Assembly: GCF_019264445.1 (NCBI RefSeq)
Contig: NZ_JAHVAB010000009.1
Location: 1-42,137, forward strand
Reading direction: 5' to 3'
Length of the DNA stretch: 42,137 nucleotides
From: Hydrogenophaga sp.
GTDB taxonomy: Bacteria > Pseudomonadota > Gammaproteobacteria > Burkholderiales > Burkholderiaceae_C
Part shown: in pieces, positions 15,866-25,273 of the stretch
Layout: each line of letters begins with the position of its first letter
How positions within the stretch are numbered: position 1 is the stretch's first letter
Position numbers and translations under genes: made by a program
Notes under the pieces: generated by a model
Told to the model about the DNA's origin: nothing
What the model saw: only the letters and a program-made list of their open reading frames with translations
Database searches by the model: none

Positions 15866-18505
15866 GTGAGCCGCGTCAGCACCAGTTTCACGGCAGGTAC
15901 ACCGCCGGCAAGGCTGCCGTCAATCCCATGGCGGTGGCTGGTCGCGCTGGCGGGCGCGGTCCTGCTGGCGTGGATGTTCTGGGCGATGCATCAACAGCTG
16001 GGCGCGTTGCGCTTGGTGGACGTTCAGCAGGCTTGGCACGCTGTTCCGCTCTCTTCGGTAATTTGGGCGGGACTGGCAACGCTGCTGAGCTACGTGGCTT
16101 TGATGGGGTACGACGCGCTTGCCTTGCGGCAACTGGGACACCACCTGAGCGCAACGCGGACGTGTCTGGCCTCGTTCGTGGCAACCGCTATTGGAAACAA
16201 CGTGGGGGTGGCGCTGGTCAGCGCAGGTGCGGTGCGCATGCGCTTGTACAGCAACTGGGGCCTTTCAGCCAGCGAAGTCGGTGTGCTGATTGGGATCGTC
16301 GGCACAACGTTTGGTGTTGGCGTTGCCCTCTGCGGTGGGCTTGCTCTGCTGCTGGAGCCGCCATCCATGCTGGCAACGCTGCAGATCAACACGGCTTGGG
16401 GACGCGCTGCGGGGGCGTTGCTGCTGCTGATCCCTGCGGGATACCTGGGACTGGCCTTGCGAGGGGCACGATCCCTGCAATGGAAGAGCTGGGTCATGCA
16501 CACGCCTGGACCGCTGCTGGCACTGGGACAAATTCTGCTCGCGGTGGTTGATCTGGGCGCGGCTTCACTCGCTCTTTGGGTGCTGCTACCCGACACGGCG
16601 CCAGCATGGCCTGTTTTCCTCGGTGTGTTCGTGCTTGCGGTCGTCTTGGGAGTCGTGAGCCATGTGCCAGCAGGTTTGGGTGTTTTCGAGGCCGTGATGA
16701 TCCTGGGCCTGCCGTCCATTGCGCACGAACAGCTGTTGGCGTCGATCCTTGCCTATCGAGTGATTTACTACTTCGTGCCGCTGGGCCTTGCCGGCGCGCT
16801 GGGTGGCGCGTTGTCTCTCAAAGGAAGTTTCGCTGGACTTAAAAAACTGGAAGCCTTTACCCAGCCATTGATCAACTGGATCGCGCCACCCGTGGTCAGT
16901 GTTGCGGTGTTTGTGGCGGGGACCCTGCTGCTGTTGTCGGGCAGTCTTCCAGCCCAATTTGATCGTCTGTCCTTGCTCCTGACACTGGTGCCGCTTCCAG
17001 TGATTGAGGTTTCTCACTTGGCCGGCAGCCTCATCGGGCTGGCCATGGTGGTTCTGGCGCATGCGCTGTACCGCCGGATTCGAGTGGCTCACCAGTTTGT
17101 CAGCTGGCTTCTGGTGGCAGGGGTATTGGTGTCTCTTTTGAAGGGCGTTGACGTTGAAGAAGCCATCATCGCGGCGCTGGTTTGGGTGCTTCTGTGGTCG
17201 AGTCGAGCGGTCTTCGACCGGCCCGCTCGGATGGGTTTGCGGCTTCTCGGGCCGGAGAATTGGTTTGCTGTTGCCGCGGTTGTGTCCGCAACAATCGTGC
17301 TTGGGCTGTTCTCATACAAGCATGTGGACTACTCCGCCGACCTGTGGTGGCAGTTTGCATTGCGGGGTGATGCGCCGCGTTACCTTCGAGCGGCTGTGCT
17401 CGTTGCAGGCCTGACTCTGACCATGGCACTGTGGCAGCTCTTGAGGCCGCAGCCTGTTGAACGCGAGGTTCCCTCAACAAACGATCTGGCGAAGGTGTCA
17501 GAAATCATCAAAACGTGGCCTGTGGCGGACGCAGCGCTGGCCTTGCTTGGGGACAAGCGCATTCTTTTCGATGATGAGGAAGACGCGTTTTTGATGTACC
17601 AGGTTCAGGGCCGCAGCTGGGTAGTGATGGGCGATCCGATCGGATCACCGCAGGCGGCCGAGAGACTCGTGTGGCGGATACGGGAAATGACAGACCGACA
17701 CGGTGCACGACCGGTTTTTTACCAGGTGGGGGACACCCGATTGGGCATGTATGCAGATCTCGGGCTGGTCGCGATCAAAATGGGTGAAGAGGCGCTGGTT
17801 TCTCTGGGCCAGTTTTCTCTGGACGGTCCTCATCGTGCCAATCTTCGACGCACGCACAGGCGCGCCCAACGAGATGGGATGAGTTTCGAGATTGTGTCGG
17901 GGGCTCAAGTGGCGGACTTGATGGAGGAGTTCCGGGAGGTGTCTGACTCATGGCTTCGCAGCAAGGGCGCACATGAGAAAGGATTCTCGCTGGGCCGTTT
18001 TGATGAGCCCTATCTGCGTCACTTCCGCTTTGGGGTGGTCAAGCATGGCGACCAAATCGTGGCATTTGCCAATCTCTGGACCGCCGATGGCAAGGGGGAG
18101 TTGTCGATTGACCTGATGCGACACCGGCATGACGCTCCTGATGGAACCATGGATTTCCTGTTCACAGAGCTTATGCTTTGGGGCGCTCATGAGGGGTATG
18201 CGTTCTTCAACCTGGGGATGGCACCCCTTGCCGGATTGGATTCACGCCCCCTGGCGCCGCTGTGGCATCGGCTGGGAACGGCACTGTTTCGCAATGGAGA
18301 ACAGTTCTACAACTTTCAAGGTCTGCGCGCTTACAAGAACAAGTTTGGGCCGGTGTGGCGATCGAGGTATCTCGCAGCGCCCGGGGGTATCGGCCTGACG
18401 GGCGCCTTGATCGATGTCGCCGCGCTGGTCAACAAGCGGATGTCCACGGAACGTGTTGATCAATCGCAGCGCGACCCTTTGCCCAGTGATTCCGTCGCGT
18501 CGTAG
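15866..18505 (+). CDS. mprF: Phosphatidylglycerol lysyltransferase/flippase MprF
   Basis: The 879-residue protein is of normal MprF length. The N-terminal flippase part (about residues 1-520) has roughly 14 membrane segments starting WRWLVALAGAVLLAWMFWAM. The C-terminal DUF2156/GNAT-like synthase part starts near KVSEIIKTWPVADAALALL and includes SWVVMGDPIGSP, HRANLRRTHRRAQRDG and FNLGMAPLAGL. It transfers lysine (or alanine) from tRNA to phosphatidylglycerol and flips the product, lowering surface negative charge and giving cationic-peptide resistance. The start is GTG 15866; upstream in-frame sequence overlaps the PAP2 gene and is not family-like. Confidence 0.92.
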   Translation: MSRVSTSFTAGTPPARLPSIPWRWLVALAGAVLLAWMFWAMHQQLGALRLVDVQQAWHAVPLSSVIWAGLATLLSYVALMGYDALALRQLGHHLSATRTCLASFVATAIGNNVGVALVSAGAVRMRLYSNWGLSASEVGVLIGIVGTTFGVGVALCGGLALLLEPPSMLATLQINTAWGRAAGALLLLIPAGYLGLALRGARSLQWKSWVMHTPGPLLALGQILLAVVDLGAASLALWVLLPDTAPAWPVFLGVFVLAVVLGVVSHVPAGLGVFEAVMILGLPSIAHEQLLASILAYRVIYYFVPLGLAGALGGALSLKGSFAGLKKLEAFTQPLINWIAPPVVSVAVFVAGTLLLLSGSLPAQFDRLSLLLTLVPLPVIEVSHLAGSLIGLAMVVLAHALYRRIRVAHQFVSWLLVAGVLVSLLKGVDVEEAIIAALVWVLLWSSRAVFDRPARMGLRLLGPENWFAVAAVVSATIVLGLFSYKHVDYSADLWWQFALRGDAPRYLRAAVLVAGLTLTMALWQLLRPQPVEREVPSTNDLAKVSEIIKTWPVADAALALLGDKRILFDDEEDAFLMYQVQGRSWVVMGDPIGSPQAAERLVWRIREMTDRHGARPVFYQVGDTRLGMYADLGLVAIKMGEEALVSLGQFSLDGPHRANLRRTHRRAQRDGMSFEIVSGAQVADLMEEFREVSDSWLRSKGAHEKGFSLGRFDEPYLRHFRFGVVKHGDQIVAFANLWTADGKGELSIDLMRHRHDAPDGTMDFLFTELMLWGAHEGYAFFNLGMAPLAGLDSRPLAPLWHRLGTALFRNGEQFYNFQGLRAYKNKFGPVWRSRYLAAPGGIGLTGALIDVAALVNKRMSTERVDQSQRDPLPSDSVAS

Positions 18506-18714
18506 TGCCGCGCCAGGAGGCTGCGCAGGAGCGCCCAAGTCCATTTGGCTGTGCCCTCGCAGTCCGTGAGGCGAGAGGCGCGACGTTGATGAGCTTGTTG
18601 CGGTACCGTCTTCAGAGAGGCATTCCTGCTCGAGAAAACACGTGCCCCGGGCGCTCCTTATACATCGGTCAGATGTGTTCGCACCTGGCATGAAATGAGT
18701 GAGAAAACCGAAGC
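18506..18714. other. Intergenic 209 bp between mprF and the AI-2E-family gene
   Basis: There is no ORF of note. A 9-bp inverted repeat GGAGCGCCC (18528-18536) and GGGCGCTCC (18649-18657) is separated by 112 nt, too far apart to be a simple terminator. No TAAG repeat box is found here. Confidence 0.5.
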
Positions 18715-19740
18715 ATGATCCAACCAACCGACTTCAAACTGAGCACGGCTGCCATTTCGGTGGTGGGTGTTGCGCTGCTGTGGGTGCCCATCCTGTCGCT
18801 GCACCTGACGCCTGCGTTGTTCGCCGCACTGCTCACCTTCGGCGGTTCGCGCGCTACATCTGCGATGCTCCGCCGTATCTGGCCGGCGCTGCGCCACTCG
18901 CAGGGGTGGGGTTTGATTTTGTTTGTGTTGGTGGTCGTGCTGACGACGTCTTTGCTGGTTGAGCAAGCAGCCGAGGCAACGGCCGCGGGCGGTGGCTATG
19001 CAGCGGTCCTTCAACAAATGGCTGCGGCGCTGGATCAGTTGCGACTGACGTTGCCACCGTGGCTGGCCAGCCATGTGCCGGCTTCGCTTGAGACGCTGCG
19101 AACCGCTGCTGTGGGTTGGCTCACGTCGCACGCCGCACAAGTACAACTTTGGGGAGGGCACACCGTTCGAGGCTTGGGGTACGCCCTCGCAGGTATCGTG
19201 ATCGGTGCACTGCTCACGCTTCAACGGGCAGATCGGGAGGTCGGTGTCGAGCGCAAACCTCCCCTGAGTTTGGCCGTCAGCAACCAGTTTGATGGCCTCG
19301 TCACCAGTTTCACGGCCGTGGTGTTCGCTCAATTTCGAATCGCTGCCGTGAACACAGCGCTTACCGCGGTGTACCTGTTGGGCGTGCTGCCTCTGTTGGG
19401 GACGCCCATTCCGCTGGCCGGCACGCTCGTGGTTGCGACATTCGTCGCCAGCTTGGTGCCTGTGTTGGGCAATTTGGTCTCCAACACCATGATTGTTGGG
19501 GTCAGTCTGACCCACTCGCTGGGCGTGGCGGCACTCTCGCTGGGATGGTTGGTGGGCATTCACAAGCTGGAGTATTTTCTCAATGCGCACATTGTGGGTC
19601 AAAGAATCCGTGCTCAGGCTTGGGAACTGTTGACATCCATGTTGGTGCTCGAAGCTCTCTTCGGTATCGCTGGACTCGTGAGTGCTCCCATCATCTATGC
19701 ACAACTGAAAAGTGTCTGGTATTCGCGCGGTTGGATCTGA
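18715..19740 (+). CDS. AI-2E family transporter (YdiK/PerM-like permease)
   Basis: The 341-residue membrane protein has about eight hydrophobic segments. The C-terminal family signature is ASLVPVLGNLVSNTMIVG followed by HKLEYFLNAHIVGQRI. This family includes TqsA (autoinducer-2 export), sodium-proton antiporters and many proteins of unknown substrate; the name does not prove AI-2 transport. It follows mprF in the same direction after 209 nt, so it may be read through or have its own promoter. The extended soluble loop (about 90-140) is normal for the family. Confidence 0.85.
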   Translation: MIQPTDFKLSTAAISVVGVALLWVPILSLHLTPALFAALLTFGGSRATSAMLRRIWPALRHSQGWGLILFVLVVVLTTSLLVEQAAEATAAGGGYAAVLQQMAAALDQLRLTLPPWLASHVPASLETLRTAAVGWLTSHAAQVQLWGGHTVRGLGYALAGIVIGALLTLQRADREVGVERKPPLSLAVSNQFDGLVTSFTAVVFAQFRIAAVNTALTAVYLLGVLPLLGTPIPLAGTLVVATFVASLVPVLGNLVSNTMIVGVSLTHSLGVAALSLGWLVGIHKLEYFLNAHIVGQRIRAQAWELLTSMLVLEALFGIAGLVSAPIIYAQLKSVWYSRGWI

Positions 19741-19796
19741 GCACACTGAACTGGGCAGCGCACTTCTGATGGGGGCGTGTGGTCGTCCACAAGAAG

Positions 19797-19813
19797 ATTA
19801 AGAACTGTCTAAG
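19797..19813 (+). promoter_or_regulatory. PmrA-like box upstream of htrA
   Basis: The direct repeat ATTAAG-AACTG-TCTAAG (6-5-6) lies 53 nt before the htrA ATG. It has the same TAAG core and spacing as the boxes at 14663, 28171 and 28384. Confidence 0.65.
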
Positions 19814-19866
19814 TGTCCGGCAACACACTGGCCACCTGTTCAACATCTTCCCATTCAGGAGTTCAC

Positions 19867-21381
19867 ATGACCACCCGTTCCATGACTTCCACACGCCTTG
19901 TTCTTGCATTGACCGCAGCCGGCATCCTCGGCGGCGCAGGCGCAAATTTTGTGTCTGGCACGCACGCTCGTGCCGAGGCGCCGAGCATCGTTGCCCAGGC
20001 CGTCTCTCCTGCTACCTCGACCATGGGAATGCCCGGCATCAACGGCGCGCCCGACTTCTCGCAAATCACCCAACGCAACGGTGCTGCTGTAGTGAACATC
20101 AGTGTCAGTGGCCTGCGACAAGTCTCCAGTGAATCAGGAGAAGCGCCGGCAGCCCACCGCCGAGCTCCGCAGGGCGTGGACCCCAGCGACCCGTTCTCCG
20201 AGTTTTTCAAGCGCTTTGAAGGTCCCAGTGACGGCCAGCCGGGAGACCGAGCGTCGCCAGTGCGGGGTCAGGGATCTGGCTTTATTGTCAGTGCGGATGG
20301 ATTGATTCTGACCAACGCCCACGTTGTGCGCGACGCGCAGGTCGTGACCGTCAAGCTCACGGATCGCCGTGAGTACACGGCCACAGTCCTGGGTTCGGAT
20401 CCCAAGACCGACGTGGCCGTTCTCAAGATTGACGCAAAAGACCTGCCCACGGTGACCATGGGGAACTCGAATGATCTGAAGGTCGGAGAATGGGTGCTGG
20501 CGATCGGCTCCCCGTATGGATTCGAGAACAGCGTGAGTGCGGGCGTGGTCAGTGCCAAGGGCCGTTCATTGCCCGAGGACAGCGTCGTGCCGTTCATCCA
20601 GACCGACGTTGCCGTCAATCCGGGCAATTCCGGCGGACCGCTGTTCAACGCACGCGGCGAGGTGGTGGGCATCAACTCGCAGATTTACAGCCGCACGGGC
20701 GGCTACCAGGGCTTGTCCTTCGCCATCCCGATCGACCTGGTCAACAAGATCAAGGACCAGATTGTCGCCACAGGCAGGGCCAGCCACGCACGCCTGGGCG
20801 TAGCGATCCAAGAGGTGAATCAGGCTTTGGCCGACTCATTCAAGCTTGACAAACCCGAGGGCGCTCTGGTGTCCAGCGTGGATGCCGGCAGCCCCGCCGA
20901 GCAAGCGGGGCTGAAATACGGCGATGTGATTCGCAAGGTCAATGGTCAGCCCATCGTTGCTTCGGGTGATCTGCCCGCCCTGATCGGCCAAGCCACGCCG
21001 GGTGAAGTGGTGACACTCGAAGTCTGGCGCCAAGGCAAGCGCGAGGACTTCGCGGCCAAGCTGGGCGACGCTGTCACCAAGAAAGTGCAGATGGCCAAGA
21101 GCACTGGTGCCGCGGACAAAGGCAAACTGGGTCTGGCTCTGCGCGCGCTTGAGCCTCAGGAACGGCGCGTTGCCGGCGTTGACGGGCTGCTCATTGAAGA
21201 GGCTGCTGGTCCCGCCGCAATGGCAGGAGTGCAAGCGGGCGACGTTCTGATGGCCATCAACGGTACGCAAGTGAAGAACATTGAGCAAGTGCGTGCGGCG
21301 GTGGCCAGCAACAAGAAGTCCGTGGCATTGTTGATTCAACGCGACGGCGAGAAGATTTTTGTGCCGGTGCAGGTAGGCTGA
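19867..21381 (+). CDS. htrA: Periplasmic serine protease of the HtrA/DegP family
   Basis: The 504-residue protein has a signal peptide (about 1-36), a trypsin-like domain with His152 (TNAHVV), Asp182 (KTDVAVL) and Ser255 (PGNSGGP), then two PDZ domains (about 305-390 and 410-500). It degrades or refolds misfolded envelope proteins. The start is ATG 19867 after CAGGAG. DegP homologues are normally under sigma-E/CpxR or similar control. Here the upstream TAAG repeat suggests control by the local two-component system. The linker between residues 85 and 130 is long, Ser/Pro-rich and probably disordered. Confidence 0.92.
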   Translation: MTTRSMTSTRLVLALTAAGILGGAGANFVSGTHARAEAPSIVAQAVSPATSTMGMPGINGAPDFSQITQRNGAAVVNISVSGLRQVSSESGEAPAAHRRAPQGVDPSDPFSEFFKRFEGPSDGQPGDRASPVRGQGSGFIVSADGLILTNAHVVRDAQVVTVKLTDRREYTATVLGSDPKTDVAVLKIDAKDLPTVTMGNSNDLKVGEWVLAIGSPYGFENSVSAGVVSAKGRSLPEDSVVPFIQTDVAVNPGNSGGPLFNARGEVVGINSQIYSRTGGYQGLSFAIPIDLVNKIKDQIVATGRASHARLGVAIQEVNQALADSFKLDKPEGALVSSVDAGSPAEQAGLKYGDVIRKVNGQPIVASGDLPALIGQATPGEVVTLEVWRQGKREDFAAKLGDAVTKKVQMAKSTGAADKGKLGLALRALEPQERRVAGVDGLLIEEAAGPAAMAGVQAGDVLMAINGTQVKNIEQVRAAVASNKKSVALLIQRDGEKIFVPVQVG

Positions 21382-21523
21382 TGGAACACAAGACGGCGCA
21401 ACGGCCAGTGCGTCATGCGTGGGTCCACGCATGACGAAGCGGACCGCTCTTCATCCGCCCGACCATGCCGGGGGACCTACAAGCAATGGACTCTCGGCTC
21501 ACATCCTGCCAACATCGGCCACG

Positions 21524-21772
21524 ATGACCGGTGTGTGCATGACGACGCTCTACATCAGCCTGCTTGGCCCTTTGATGACGCGTCGCGTAATCGTCGACAA
21601 ACTCATGGCGGTCGACGCGTTGGTGTTCCTGGCCAGCGCCGTGCTGTCATTCATGTCGATGCGGTCCGAGCGGTTTGGCTCTCGTCTGGAGGGGTATGCG
21701 GAATGGGTGTTCTTGACGGCTCTGGCACTTCTGGCACTCGGCGCGGTGGTGCTGGCATTCGCAGTCACTTGA
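21524..21772 (+). CDS. Small two-helix membrane protein
   Basis: The 82-residue protein starts MTGVCMTTLYISLLGPLMTR and has two hydrophobic helices (MAVDALVFLASAVLSFMSMR, and an Ala/Leu-rich one around residues 60-80). An internal ATG at 21539 (MTTLYISL) is an equally good start. Composition is clearly membrane-protein-like and a terminator follows, which supports a real gene. I do not recognise a named family. It may be co-transcribed with htrA, 142 nt upstream. Confidence 0.55.
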   Translation: MTGVCMTTLYISLLGPLMTRRVIVDKLMAVDALVFLASAVLSFMSMRSERFGSRLEGYAEWVFLTALALLALGAVVLAFAVT

Positions 21773-21793
21773 ACGGTGGGGCAGAGAGACACG

Positions 21794-21820
21794 CTGAGGG
21801 GTCGTCGCCCTCAGGTTTTC
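21794..21820 (+). terminator. Rho-independent terminator after the htrA unit
   Basis: The stem CTGAGGG / CCCTCAG has a 7-nt loop, followed directly by GTTTTCT. It lies 22 nt after the small membrane protein stop. Confidence 0.7.
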
Positions 21821-21895
21821 TAGCCCGGAACTCGCGTTCCCATCACCACCGCCGTGGGTTGAATTCAAGTTCTGCGCGGTGGAATGCGGTCCCTT

Positions 21896-22609
21896 TCAAG
21901 CGGATTCAGACCGGTCGCGAGCGTCAAACCAGCCTGTCGCGTTGGCGATAATCCAGTTCGCCAACGCCCAAGCTGAGCCCGCAGCCCAGCCGGCCAGCAC
22001 ATCGCTGGGCCAGTGCACGCCCAATGCAACACGACTCACGCCCACAGCCAGCGCCACACCGATGGCCAGCACCAGCAAGATCACGCGCGCTGCCCTGGGC
22101 TGCATCCGAAAAGTCAGCAATGCCGCCAGTGTCAAGTACACCATTGCCGCCCCGAACGCGTGTCCGCTGGGGAAGCTGGCGTTCGCCACGATCACCTCGT
22201 GAGGCACCAGGTCGGGTCGCGCTCGCTCGAACGCGTGCTTCAGGCCCGTGTTGAGCAGTGCACCCCCCGACGTTGCCACGACGATAAAGAGTGCCAAACG
22301 CCGCTGATGCATCGCAATCAAAACCCCACCAACACCCCCGACCAGCAGCACAAGGAACCAGGGACTACCCAGCGCGGTCACTTCCCGAGCGAGCTGAAGC
22401 GCAGAGGCGCCGCCCAACAATGTCGCCACGTCATTGGGCGCACGGAGGGAGAGCAGCCACTGCCGATCACGCAGCAGGGTCTCGCCCTCCCGCATTTCGT
22501 CAGCGGTCCAGACGAACACGCCAGCAGCCAGTGACATCAGCAAAACCAGCAGGAGAGCCGCTGGCTCAAGCAGATGTCGAGAACGCAGTACCCGCAAGCT
22601 TTTTTGCAT
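21896..22609 (-). CDS. PAP2-family phosphatase, PgpB-like
   Basis: The 237-residue membrane protein has all three PAP2 motifs: KHAFERARPD (C1, Lys and Arg present), ASFPSGHAF (C2) and SRVALGVHWPSDVLAGW (C3). The length and the long second periplasmic loop fit PgpB/LpxE-type lipid phosphatases. It faces the htrA unit tail to tail, with no co-transcribed partner. The substrate could be undecaprenyl pyrophosphate, PG-phosphate or lipid A phosphate; the sequence does not decide. It is the second of three PAP2 genes in this 11-kb block. Confidence 0.85.
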   Translation of the reverse strand: MQKSLRVLRSRHLLEPAALLLVLLMSLAAGVFVWTADEMREGETLLRDRQWLLSLRAPNDVATLLGGASALQLAREVTALGSPWFLVLLVGGVGGVLIAMHQRRLALFIVVATSGGALLNTGLKHAFERARPDLVPHEVIVANASFPSGHAFGAAMVYLTLAALLTFRMQPRAARVILLVLAIGVALAVGVSRVALGVHWPSDVLAGWAAGSAWALANWIIANATGWFDARDRSESA

Positions 22610-23127
22610 AACGCCTTCTGTCCTTCAACGTGAAGCGGGAGCCAATCCGCACGCCGTTTTGCTCGCGGATATTTGTCCAGCCAATGACCGCGTCAAAGAC
22701 CAATGCCTTCGCATTGAGGAGGGCAGCCCGAAACTCGCTGTATTTGGAGCGGCCATCAGGCCTCGCCTTGGCACTCTGCACAGGGCAAAACTCTCGATGC
22801 GGTACGGCCCGAGTAGTCTATGCGCAGTGACAGCCTGGTTGAAGTTGTGGAAGCCACCGGGTTACAGTGATGAGATGGGGACTGTCACCGATCCCAAGCT
22901 CTCGGAGATCGTTTGGCCGCGACAATAGGGAATGTAGAGTGGTCGTTCGTAGTGGTTCTGATAGAGCTGCCGCGATAGCCGCGATGCGGTGGCCAAGGAT
23001 GAAGTGCACCTCAATGTAAGGGCGGGTGAACACGGCGTCCTTGATCTCAATAGAACCTGGCTAAATCCCCAACCAGTGGACTGCCTTTTTGCGAGTATTC
23101 CCGCGACTGACCCGCTCGCGTTCATCT
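22610..23127. other. 518 bp between PAP2 and the two-component system, no gene recognised
   Basis: Open frames here (22434-22928 plus, 22566-22781 minus, 22818-23033 minus) lack family features and start signals. The segment must contain the promoters of the PAP2 gene (minus) and of the response regulator (plus). I searched for a TAAG-N7-TAAG repeat like those at the other promoters and did not find one. Confidence 0.5.
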
Positions 23128-23787
23128 ATGCGAATCTTGCTGATTGAAGACGATCCCATGATCGGTAGGGCCGTGAAGCGTGGTGTGACCAAAGCGGGCT
23201 TCGTCGTTGATTGGGTTACCGATGGGCGAGAAGCCGAGTGTTCACTGGCAAACCGCGTGTACGACCTCGCGATCCTGGACCTGGGTTTGCCCAAGAAGGA
23301 TGGTATGGCCATCCTTGCGACGCTTCGCCATGGGGGCAACTCCATGCCCGTGCTGATCGTATCGGCGCGCGATACGGTGCGAGACCGCATTTCGGGCTTG
23401 GAGGCCGGTGCCGATGACTACTTGCTGAAACCTTTCGACCTCGACGAGTTGATCGCTCGGGTACGAGCCTTGTTGCGTCGCCATGCCGGCAGCGGCGTGC
23501 CCATGCTGCGCTGCGGTGAACTGCAACTGGACCCCGTCAACAAACTGGTCACAAAGGGTGGTGCAACTGTCGACGTGACTGCAAAGGAGTTTGCGGTCCT
23601 TGAAGCCCTCATGCAAAGGCCAGGCGCAGTCCTGTCAAGAGAAAAGCTCGAGGATTCCGTTTATGGGTGGGGCAGCGAAGTCGGCAGCAATGCCATCGAA
23701 GTGCACCTGCATTACCTGCGCAAGAAGCTCGGTGCATCGGCTATCAAGAATGTGCGTGGCGTTGGATACCGCATTGCGGAGATGTGA
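23128..23787 (+). CDS. OmpR-family response regulator (PmrA/QseB-like)
   Basis: The 219-residue regulator has a receiver domain with Asp8/Asp9, phospho-acceptor Asp51 (LAILDLGLP) and Lys101 (LLKPFD). The winged-helix DNA-binding domain (about 130-217) contains LTAKEF-like VTAKEFAVLEALMQRPG, SREKLEDSVYGWG and the recognition helix NAIEVHLHYLRKKL. The best-known close relatives by style are QseB and PmrA/BasR. Its stop overlaps the kinase ATG (TGATG). Given the adjacent eptA, mprF and PmrA-like boxes, I infer that it controls envelope charge genes here. Confidence 0.9.
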   Translation: MRILLIEDDPMIGRAVKRGVTKAGFVVDWVTDGREAECSLANRVYDLAILDLGLPKKDGMAILATLRHGGNSMPVLIVSARDTVRDRISGLEAGADDYLLKPFDLDELIARVRALLRRHAGSGVPMLRCGELQLDPVNKLVTKGGATVDVTAKEFAVLEALMQRPGAVLSREKLEDSVYGWGSEVGSNAIEVHLHYLRKKLGASAIKNVRGVGYRIAEM

Positions 23788-25160
23788 TGAGTTCGATCGA
23801 ACGTACCCTGCTGACCTGGATTCTTGGGGCGTTGAGTCTGGGCGCCTTGCTGGTTGCGTTGCTCACATACGTTGTCACACTCGATGAAATGCACGAGGTC
23901 TTTGACGCAGATCTCAAGAACATTGCACAAGCGGTAGCGAGTTACCACCACGCCGGGTACGGGCCAGGGGACGACAGTGTTGTGATGCTGCCCAATCGAA
24001 CCGACACGCCGGAAGATTCTGAGATCGTGACACTGACCTGGACGCGCGAAGGCAAGCGCGTGTTCGCTTCTGATCCCCGGGTTGAACTTCCGTTCAGCAG
24101 CACGCAAGGACTGTCGCGCACCTCCGCAAATGGAGAAGACTGGATCGTCTATTCGAGCGTCAATGACGATGGGGTAGCCCAAGCAGCCCAGCGCGTATCT
24201 GCCCGTCAGGAGATGGCCGGGGAGTCGGCATCCAAAGTGCTCCCGCCCCTGTTGGGCCTTGTTGTTGTCGTTGGTGGACTGTTGATTTTTGGCTTGCGCA
24301 AAGGACTCAAGCCACTTCAAGGCGCAGCGCAAGACGTCTCACAGCGCAGCGCACATTCGCTGGACCCCATCTCACTGGATGGGGTTCCAAATGAGATCCA
24401 GCCGCTTGTGGTTTCGATCAACGACCTGATGACGCGCTTGGGCGAAGCGTTTGCGACGCAGCGTCGATTTTTGGCCGATGCGGCGCACGAGTTGCGAACT
24501 CCAATCACGGCGCTTCGTTTGCAGCTCCAGTTGCTCCAGGGGAGCGGCAACGATGCAGAGCGTTCGCAAGCGATGACTGAGTTTGCCAATGGGGTTGACC
24601 GCTCCCAACGGCTGGTGGAGCAGTTGCTGAACATTGCAAGAGCCGACGCCAACAGTGACCATTTTTCTCCGCAGCCGCTCAATTTGACGGAACTGGTGCA
24701 GTCGGTGGTGGCACGCTTCAGTCTGAAAGCGGACGTGCTCGACATTGATCTGGGAGCCAGTAGCGAGCCGACTTCCACTGGCGTTTGGGTGAATGGGGAC
24801 TCTGAACAACTCACCGTCCTGCTGAACAACTTGGTCGAAAACGCGCTTCGATTCACGCCGGCGGGTGGTGTGGTCGACGTCAACATCTCCCAAGAGCATG
24901 ACGCACCCCCAGTGGTTCGAGTCATCGACAATGGGCCGGGAATTTCAGATGTTGAACGGGAACGGGTTTTTGATCGTTTCTACCGCGGAAGCGAAGCCAC
25001 GGCCTTGGCACGCGATGGCTATGGCAGTGGTCTCGGGCTGGCTATCGTGCGAGCGATTGCTGAACGCCATGGCGCCCTTGTCAGTTTGGCATCGCCTGCG
25101 GATCATGTGGGCCTTGAGGTCACTGTTCGGTTTCGGCTCGACGATCAGGCCGCAGAGTAG
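23787..25160 (+). CDS. Sensor histidine kinase (QseC/PmrB-like)
   Basis: The 457-residue kinase has TM1 at about 8-30, a periplasmic sensor of about 120 residues with an acidic start (TLDEMHEVFDADLKN), TM2 at about 152-170, HAMP, the H-box DAAHELRTPITAL with His234, the N-box NNLVENALRFTP and G-boxes DNGPGI and GSGLGLAI. It is coupled to the response regulator. Acidic residues in the periplasmic loop could bind cations, as the ExxE motifs of PmrB bind Fe(III); the ligand is not deducible here. No transmembrane or catalytic element is missing. Confidence 0.9.
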   Translation: MSSIERTLLTWILGALSLGALLVALLTYVVTLDEMHEVFDADLKNIAQAVASYHHAGYGPGDDSVVMLPNRTDTPEDSEIVTLTWTREGKRVFASDPRVELPFSSTQGLSRTSANGEDWIVYSSVNDDGVAQAAQRVSARQEMAGESASKVLPPLLGLVVVVGGLLIFGLRKGLKPLQGAAQDVSQRSAHSLDPISLDGVPNEIQPLVVSINDLMTRLGEAFATQRRFLADAAHELRTPITALRLQLQLLQGSGNDAERSQAMTEFANGVDRSQRLVEQLLNIARADANSDHFSPQPLNLTELVQSVVARFSLKADVLDIDLGASSEPTSTGVWVNGDSEQLTVLLNNLVENALRFTPAGGVVDVNISQEHDAPPVVRVIDNGPGISDVERERVFDRFYRGSEATALARDGYGSGLGLAIVRAIAERHGALVSLASPADHVGLEVTVRFRLDDQAAE

Positions 25161-25273
25161 CGCCGCCAACTCCTTCAAGCCCAGGCGAATCGTTTCATGC
25201 CTTGATTTGCAGAAAACATCTTCCGTGATGCTTGAATTCAGAGGCATGAGTGAAGGTGTGGCATGCTCAAAAA

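Noticed and set aside
18528..18657. 9-bp inverted repeat GGAGCGCCC / GGGCGCTCC between mprF and the next gene.
   Set aside because: Arms are 112 nt apart and there is no T-run; not a terminator and no evidence for an operator.
22434..23033. Several ORFs of 70-160 codons around the promoter region of the two-component system.
   Set aside because: No domain, no start signal, composition typical of shadow frames.
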